Source: Alectoria sarmentosa
Taxonomy: Eukaryota > Ascomycota > Lecanoromycetes > Lecanorales > Parmeliaceae
Reading direction: 5' to 3'
Assembly (NCBI GenBank): GCA_009733775.1
Contig: WOGZ01000145.1
Span: 1 to 64,000 of the forward strand
DNA: 64,000 nt
Made by a program: the position numbers and the translations under genes. Position 1 is the stretch's first letter, and each line of letters begins with the position of its first letter. Shown piece by piece: positions 59,034 to 64,000 of this stretch. Below the pieces are notes generated by a model that did not search any database, had not been told where the DNA came from, and worked only from the letters and a program-made list of their open reading frames with translations.

Positions 59034-60541
59034 AATTTGGGCTGAGAAATATTCTCTACAACATAGACGTTAGAATTTCAACGCAAAAAGAGCTCCACAT
59101 GAGTTATATCCATTCCCATTTCTTTTGAGGTATGAGTGGGAGACAACAGCCTTTTGTCAACCATGGTCAAACGGTTGGCCTCCTGCTGCGCTGACTGCAG
59201 CCGCAGTTGATTCAGATTTTGGCAGGAACAGGAGGCCTCTGTGTTTCATGATGCCGAGTTTTTGGCCAGAAGGAGTTGCCAAAGGTGGCACACAACGCGC
59301 GATAGAACAACTGCTCCGCCAGAGGCCCACTTGCGACATGCGATGGTCGAATAAGGCTCTCTCTTTCTCTATCTATCTTGGTGTGGTGATGCTGGCGGTG
59401 CCATTGAGAACTTTTCAGCTGCGTCAAGACCATTTCACTTTAGCTTAGCCATCTTCAGAAACAGGTTATAATCAAAGCCTTTCATCGTTCAAGTAATAGC
59501 AACAGCAACATACGAGCCTCTACCAGTAGATAGGGGATTTCCAATGGCCAGCTTAGGGATTTTGCAGGCTGAGGATTGCAAAGACATGATGACCGCGCCT
59601 CGGACCGGTGGGGCTTTCCGAGGGGCTCCCGCCACAAGATGCCACGGGCAGGGGCACCCCATACCTTGTTGAATGAAACTGCGCAAGTCAAAGAGTTTGG
59701 CATCCAATTCCGAGTCTTGTGAGGAGGCCATCAAGCCAGTTCTGAGTCTAGGCACATTTGCCGACGTGAATACTCCATCAAACTCGTCAAAGACCGCGAT
59801 TCAATCGAGTTGCACCTCTCTCACTTGCTGAGGCTATGACGACAATGCGAGCACTATTGCCTTCCAGAGCGTTGCCATGTCACAAGATTTTCTCCGCAGA
59901 TATGTGTGACACGGGAAGGTCGCTAAGCATATCCCCCGATCGGCCATCTGGCAGCGCTCCTTACAGCCTGACAACTTTGACATGTCCAACAACCCTGACA
60001 AGCGCAATAGCCCATCGGGATCCCCAACCTCGTCGGCGGACTCATCAGTGGTCGTGATAATATTTACAGGTCGTATGAGTGAGTATAATCATCTAGGGTC
60101 ACTCTTATCCATCAGCAAGCATCAGTGCTGTGAATACAAGTGCAAAGTTGAGGCGAAGGAAGAGTCCTGAGAGTGGTAAATTGCAATCGGAATGTGCTTT
60201 GATTGTGGTAGTCGACAGCAGTACGTAATTCGAATGTGGAAGAAAGGGAAATGCAGTCTTTGGATGTACAACGGAGGCTATGATAATCATACTCTCACAG
60301 TCCTAGCAGTCGAGAGAGTCCAGATTTACGGTGACGGTGATCTTGCTCATCGATGAGATGATTGAGGGTAGAAAGTGGAGTATCTTGTATTTTAATTGCG
60401 CCACCCTCCGTCTGTGCAGCGTGTGTGGTATCGGGATAGCCAACCGGATATGCAAACGAATATGGTACAACGAGAACGGAAAGAGATTAAGAACTCGTAA
60501 ACAGGGCCCAATTCTATCTTCAACAATGGAAGCGTGAGATA
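59034..60541. other. Intergenic between C2H2 gene and helicase 3' end
   Basis: A minus-strand start at about 59729 (MASSQDSELDAKLFDLRSFI, then a GTATGG donor-like site) could be a first exon, but I cannot find downstream exons. A plus-strand frame from 59982 (MSNNPDKRNSPSGSPTSSAD) ends at a GTGAGT donor-like site, again without a clear partner. Nothing else is supported. Confidence 0.4.
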
Positions 60542-62757
60542 CTAATACCGATTCGCGCTCTCTCGTCGTCCGTAGCCTCCACCGCGGCTTCCTCCACGGT
60601 CCCCTCCATAACCACCCCCACGGCCTCCTCCACGGTCCCCTCCGTAACCACCGCGATCGCTACCTCCGCCGCGATTGCGGTCTCCATAAGATGGACGACC
60701 ACCATCTTCCCGGTCAGATCCATAGCCTCCTCTACCCCCACCACCTTTCCGATCGGAGCCATAGCTTCCTCTGCCTCCCCCGGACCATGAACCGCCCCGC
60801 ATACCTCTATCTTTTCCATAGTCACCAACATTGGACTCTCGCTCTTCACGACCTATATTGATACCCTCGAGTCGGGAGAGTTTAAGTTTCGAGGCTAATA
60901 CTCGGCTGACTAAAGGTGGCGTCTCCATCCCCCAGCCATATTTTACGCGGTCGTTCAAAGCATCCAATAGTACTTGTTTATTTCCATACCACTGGAAAAG
61001 ACCCAAAGCCGCCATGTAGGATCCGACCTTCAGCCCCCGAGGTACCATCTTCATTGCATCCCCTATCTGGGTCAAAGTCTTGGCTGTGTGTTCAGGCAGC
61101 TGAGCATTTTTCTTCATATCAATTGTGGCGGTTTCGAGAGTTTTGTTGGGTTGTAGAGGCATGTTCGGAAGCTTATGACGGATTTCCTTGGCCTCCAGGT
61201 TTGTAAGGAGAATCCAACCCTCCCCGGTCTTGTCTCCTCGAGCCGTCCGACCGATACGGTGGACGTACTGCTCTTCTGAGGGTGGTAAACCGACTTGGAT
61301 GACGTGAGTGACATTTGGGAAATCCATTCCTCGAGCGGTTACATCAGACGAGAGCAGGATGCCAGACTCTGCACGTCGAAAGTCATCTGCTGCTCTGGTT
61401 CGCGCGACTTGAGTAAGCTTTGCGTGAATCTCGATAATCTTAGCGGGATGAAGAGGGCCTGGGTGGAAAATGCTCGTTCCAGGTTTCCTCAGGTTATTGA
61501 GAACAGAAGCGGCAAGGGCGACATCGGCCGTAGCTCCGAAGTAGACGATAGCTTTGAAGGGCCTTGCAGGTACTCCACTAGTACCGGCTGCTGGATTCAT
61601 CTCGCGTTTGCAGAGCTCCAATAGGGCGGGCATGAGGTTCTCGAAGCCTCCGACATTGACTAGTTTCTGAGGTACCTTTTCATGGGTTTGCTGTTCACCT
61701 TCCTGCACCGTTCGAACAAATTGAAAATCTGGCTTCATGGTTTGGCGGACAACTTGCATGACTTCTCGAGGCACGGTGGCAGAGTAAAGGAGCGTCTGTC
61801 GATCGACTTCTTTCCTATTGGGTAAAAGGTCTTGTATTGCTCGAATATCGGGCGCAAATCCTTGATCTAGCAATCTGTCTGCTTCATCTAAAACAAAACA
61901 GCTGAGGTTCGGCGCTCGTATTTGGCTATAGCGGTCTGATAAAATGTCGTTCAGTCGGCCTGGCGTTCCGACTAGAACATGACACCCCTCTATCTTGATC
62001 TTTCTGAGCCCCATCGCTTTTGCTGAACCACCGACAGCAGTCTGGACGACGACTCCTGTATCCTTTGTCACTTTCTTTGCTTCCACCGCGATCTGCTCTG
62101 CCAACTCTCTTGTTGGAGATATTATGATGGCTCTGATATCGGTAGATTCGCCGCCACGGCCAAGACGAGAGCGCCTCTCAAGCTTCGGGTCCACGTTGAT
62201 GATGTTTTGTAGGAGAGGTATAAGAAAAGCAAGGGTTTTCCCTGTCCCAGTACGGGCTTGCGCGAGACTATTAACGAGATGAGAAGACTGCGGCTTGTAG
62301 TCTCATTCTGATGGCTTGCTTACATATCCTTGCCCTTGAGCGACTCGTTTATAGTCAGGCTCTGCACTTGTGTCATGGTCTCGAGGCCCATATCTTTTGT
62401 GATGGTATCCACCACAGTTTGGCACACCATACCACGCTCCGCCAAGTCTTTAAACTTGGTGACCGGACCATGCTGTACAGCCCGATTTATTTGGGCATTT
62501 GATGGGGGTGTCTGCGCAAAGGACTCCTGCTCGATCTCCCCTTCAATGACTTCGTCTTCTACCGCAGCGCTGGCTGCAGCGGATCGTCTCCATTGGGAAG
62601 AGCTGCCAAACGGTCTCGCTATTGTTGGAGATCTAATTCGTGGCAGGCATCGCTGTAGATCTCGTGGGTGGGTTGGCCCACTGCATCTCGAACAGGTTGA
62701 GAAGGACAGTAGTGACCTCGCAACAGAGGCTGGACCTCTCCGGGGAATGTTCAACAT
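60542..62757 (-). CDS. mss116: Mitochondrial DEAD-box ATP-dependent RNA helicase (Mss116/CYT-19 type)
   Basis: Exon 1 is 62757-62324 and exon 2 is 62267-60542, giving 719 residues. The 56 bp intron (GTAAGC ... AATAG) splits the Ile codon before Walker A and restores ILAQARTGTGKTLAFLIPLL. The Arg-rich, acid-free N-terminus (MLNIPRRGPASVARSLLSFS) is a mitochondrial presequence. Motifs in order are PTRELAEQI, TPGR, DEADRLLDQGF, YSATVPREV, IVYFGATADVA, SDVTARGMDFPNVTHVIQVG and YVHRIGRTARGDKTGEG. The last ~80 residues are an RGG/GYGGDRGG RNA-binding tail. Yeast Mss116 and Neurospora CYT-19 are RNA chaperones for group I/II intron splicing and translation in mitochondria. It shares a divergent promoter with the 45-aa protein gene. 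Confidence 0.93.
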
Positions 62758-63182
62758 GGGCTGGCGACACTAGGTAAGTGAGTCTGGCGAAAAGGGTGTT
62801 TATTCTCAGACTGAACAGTTGACAGTCAAGTAGTACTTGATGTTTTTCAATGGTCAATGCCGCAGAATGTTTTGGAGTTCGTTAGTGATACTTGGACTAA
62901 ACTTTTTTTGCCCAGACAATTCAAGGCTTGGCCCGATCGAATTAGGGGCTTCTGGACCCTTGTTTTGGAGCTTGGACCTACTTGGTAAAGCTAAAATAAG
63001 CGCGCCTGCAAAAGGTAAACATTGCATCCCTAGAATCCTACTTTCCTTCGTTATCAACATCGATCCATCAATCCTTCACCTATCCCAATCTCACCCAACC
63101 CGCTCCACACCTTGCCAGACCGATTTCTTCATTTCCCGCTCACCAACAAGAACAAAGTTTCAGCATCCAATCTCTCGAGATA
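62758..63182. promoter_or_regulatory. 425 bp divergent promoter of helicase and 45-aa basic protein genes
   Basis: The start codons face away from each other at 62757 (minus) and 63183 (plus). The side facing the plus-strand gene has a long C-rich tract (CACCTATCCCAATCTCACCC near 63075) typical of a fungal leader. Co-regulation is possible but not shown. Confidence 0.55.
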
Positions 63183-63409
63183 ATGGCACCAGCCAAGCAG
63201 GTAAGTTGTTGCGCGCCTCCGATCCCATCGCGTTTCGCGCCACTTTCCTATCAATTCTTTAATCAATCACTGACTTCTTCGCTGAATAGACGCCTCTTGA
63301 GAAAGCCCACGTTGTGCGCGCTGAGAAGAAGAAGGCGCGCGAGGCTATTAAAGCCAGACGTCTCGCGGCGTTGAAGAAGGCACGTGACGCGAAAGCGAAG
63401 GCGAAGTAG
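63183..63409 (+). CDS. 45-residue Lys/Ala/Arg-rich basic protein
   Basis: Exon 1 is 63183-63200 (MAPAKQ) and exon 2 is 63290-63409. The 89 bp intron has a strong donor GTAAGT, branch CACTGAC and acceptor AATAG. After splicing the protein is MAPAKQ, TPLEKAHVVRAEKKKAREAI, then KARRLAALKKARDAKAKAK. It is almost entirely helical in pattern and very basic, suggesting an RNA- or ribosome-binding peptide. The strong promoter tract, good start context and clean intron argue for a real gene despite the length. I cannot match it to a named ribosomal protein. Gene finders with a length cut-off would miss it. Confidence 0.7.
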
Positions 63410-63514
63410 GGGAGAAGCCTGTGGGGGGAGGCAGACGGAGGGAGTCTACGGAGCGCCAGGGCGTTGAGAGGAGAAGTCTCTTTTGTTCCAGCATATGGGG
63501 TTGGCAATGGTGAA

Positions 63515-63841
63515 TTATGATGCGAGCGTCAGTGGAGCTTGCCAGTTGCTTGTTGCTGTCTTCATTTCCGTCACTGGCATGACTACGCCTTCAATAGGTG
63601 TCATCGCTTCAACATAGCGATCGCGCGATGGAGCTTTGACTGCAGAAGCGAATTGATACCCCACCCACTTATCATCTCGCATATCTACCGTGACAATGTT
63701 AGCAGTATAGCTTTTTCTCACGATATCTTGATCTTCAAGGCCTTTTCGCCCGTGAGATTGTCTTTCTTTGATATACCGAAGTGGACGGCGACAGAGCTCC
63801 TCGACCCATACCACAAGCATGCGCTCATCGTACCCCCACAT
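63515..63841 (-). CDS. Uncertain 108-residue hypothetical protein
   Basis: An ATG-started minus-strand frame with protein-like composition (EELCRRPLRYIKERQSHGRK, NIVTVDMRDDKWVGYQFASA). The plus strand has an equally long open frame over the same DNA, so coding direction is unclear. No domain is recognised and it may be one exon of a gene running off the window. Confidence 0.3.
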   Translation of the reverse strand: MWGYDERMLVVWVEELCRRPLRYIKERQSHGRKGLEDQDIVRKSYTANIVTVDMRDDKWVGYQFASAVKAPSRDRYVEAMTPIEGVVMPVTEMKTATSNWQAPLTLAS

Positions 63842-64000
63842 TCTCTCGGCGTCATTTGATGGGTCTTAAAATATTATTAGGCAAACCATGTGTGATTTTA
63901 TCTTACTACAGCATGTTTTGGTTCAAATTGTCCTTCCCGGGGATGCGAGTATGTCTCGTAACTTCGGTTTCAGGGAAGTCCTCGTGCTCAAATATCGGTG

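Noticed and set aside
1..64000. tRNA, rRNA and CRISPR arrays
   Set aside because: Looked for T-loop GGTTCGAANCC patterns, rRNA-like blocks and regularly spaced repeats by eye. None found. A covariance-model scan would be decisive for tRNAs.

Overview
The window is from the nuclear genome of a filamentous ascomycete (Pezizomycotina). Evidence: short 47-171 bp introns with GTRNGT-type donors and CTNAC-type branch sites, pyrimidine-rich leaders, typical fungal gene families (PLAC8, F-box, C2H2, ubiquitin-like-domain protein, vWA, mitochondrial DEAD-box helicase), and long AT-rich blocks whose transposons are mutated almost only by C-to-T and G-to-A changes, the mark of repeat-induced point mutation (RIP). 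I cannot place it below subphylum.

Layout. 1-6510: AT-rich RIP-degraded block with remnants of at least two Ty3/gypsy elements on the minus strand. 6.5-36.8 kb: normal-GC island that is gene-poor. It holds an intact membrane protein gene (8.7-9.6 kb), a GPI-anchored cysteine-rich protein gene (13.5-14.6 kb), an 8 kb stretch with only decayed coding fragments, a PLAC8 gene (23.0-23.7 kb), a multiply broken ubiquitin-like-domain pseudogene (26.2-28.5 kb), an F-box gene (29.1-30.8 kb), a small Pro/Thr-rich protein gene (31.7-32.2 kb) and a six-exon gene for an alpha/beta-hydrolase fused to a von Willebrand A domain (33.1-36.0 kb). 36.8-47.0 kb: a second AT-rich block that resolves into a nest: a 7553 bp LTR retrotransposon with a 5 bp target duplication, inside a TA-flanked DNA transposon with 100 bp inverted ends. 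A 601 bp TTA-flanked MITE-like element sits at its right edge. 48-64 kb: a second gene island with a tail-anchored proline-rich protein, a small secreted protein, a C2H2 zinc-finger protein, an Mss116/CYT-19-type mitochondrial RNA helicase, and a 45-residue basic protein transcribed divergently from the helicase.

Most notable. The hydrolase-vWA fusion looks like a relative of fungal intracellular surveillance proteins in which an alpha/beta-hydrolase is coupled to another module. Its disordered C-terminal tail carries two short motifs (YExPhDDAP, and F[HY][ND]G followed by EPDPxAV) that recur in the same order in the tail-anchored membrane protein on the other side of the transposon nest, 14 kb away. 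This shared tail is the best candidate here for an undescribed two-component system. Its function is inference only.

The genes do not form an obvious operon-like or biosynthetic cluster. The helicase and the 45-aa protein share a 425 bp divergent promoter. Exon boundaries were read by eye and need transcript support.
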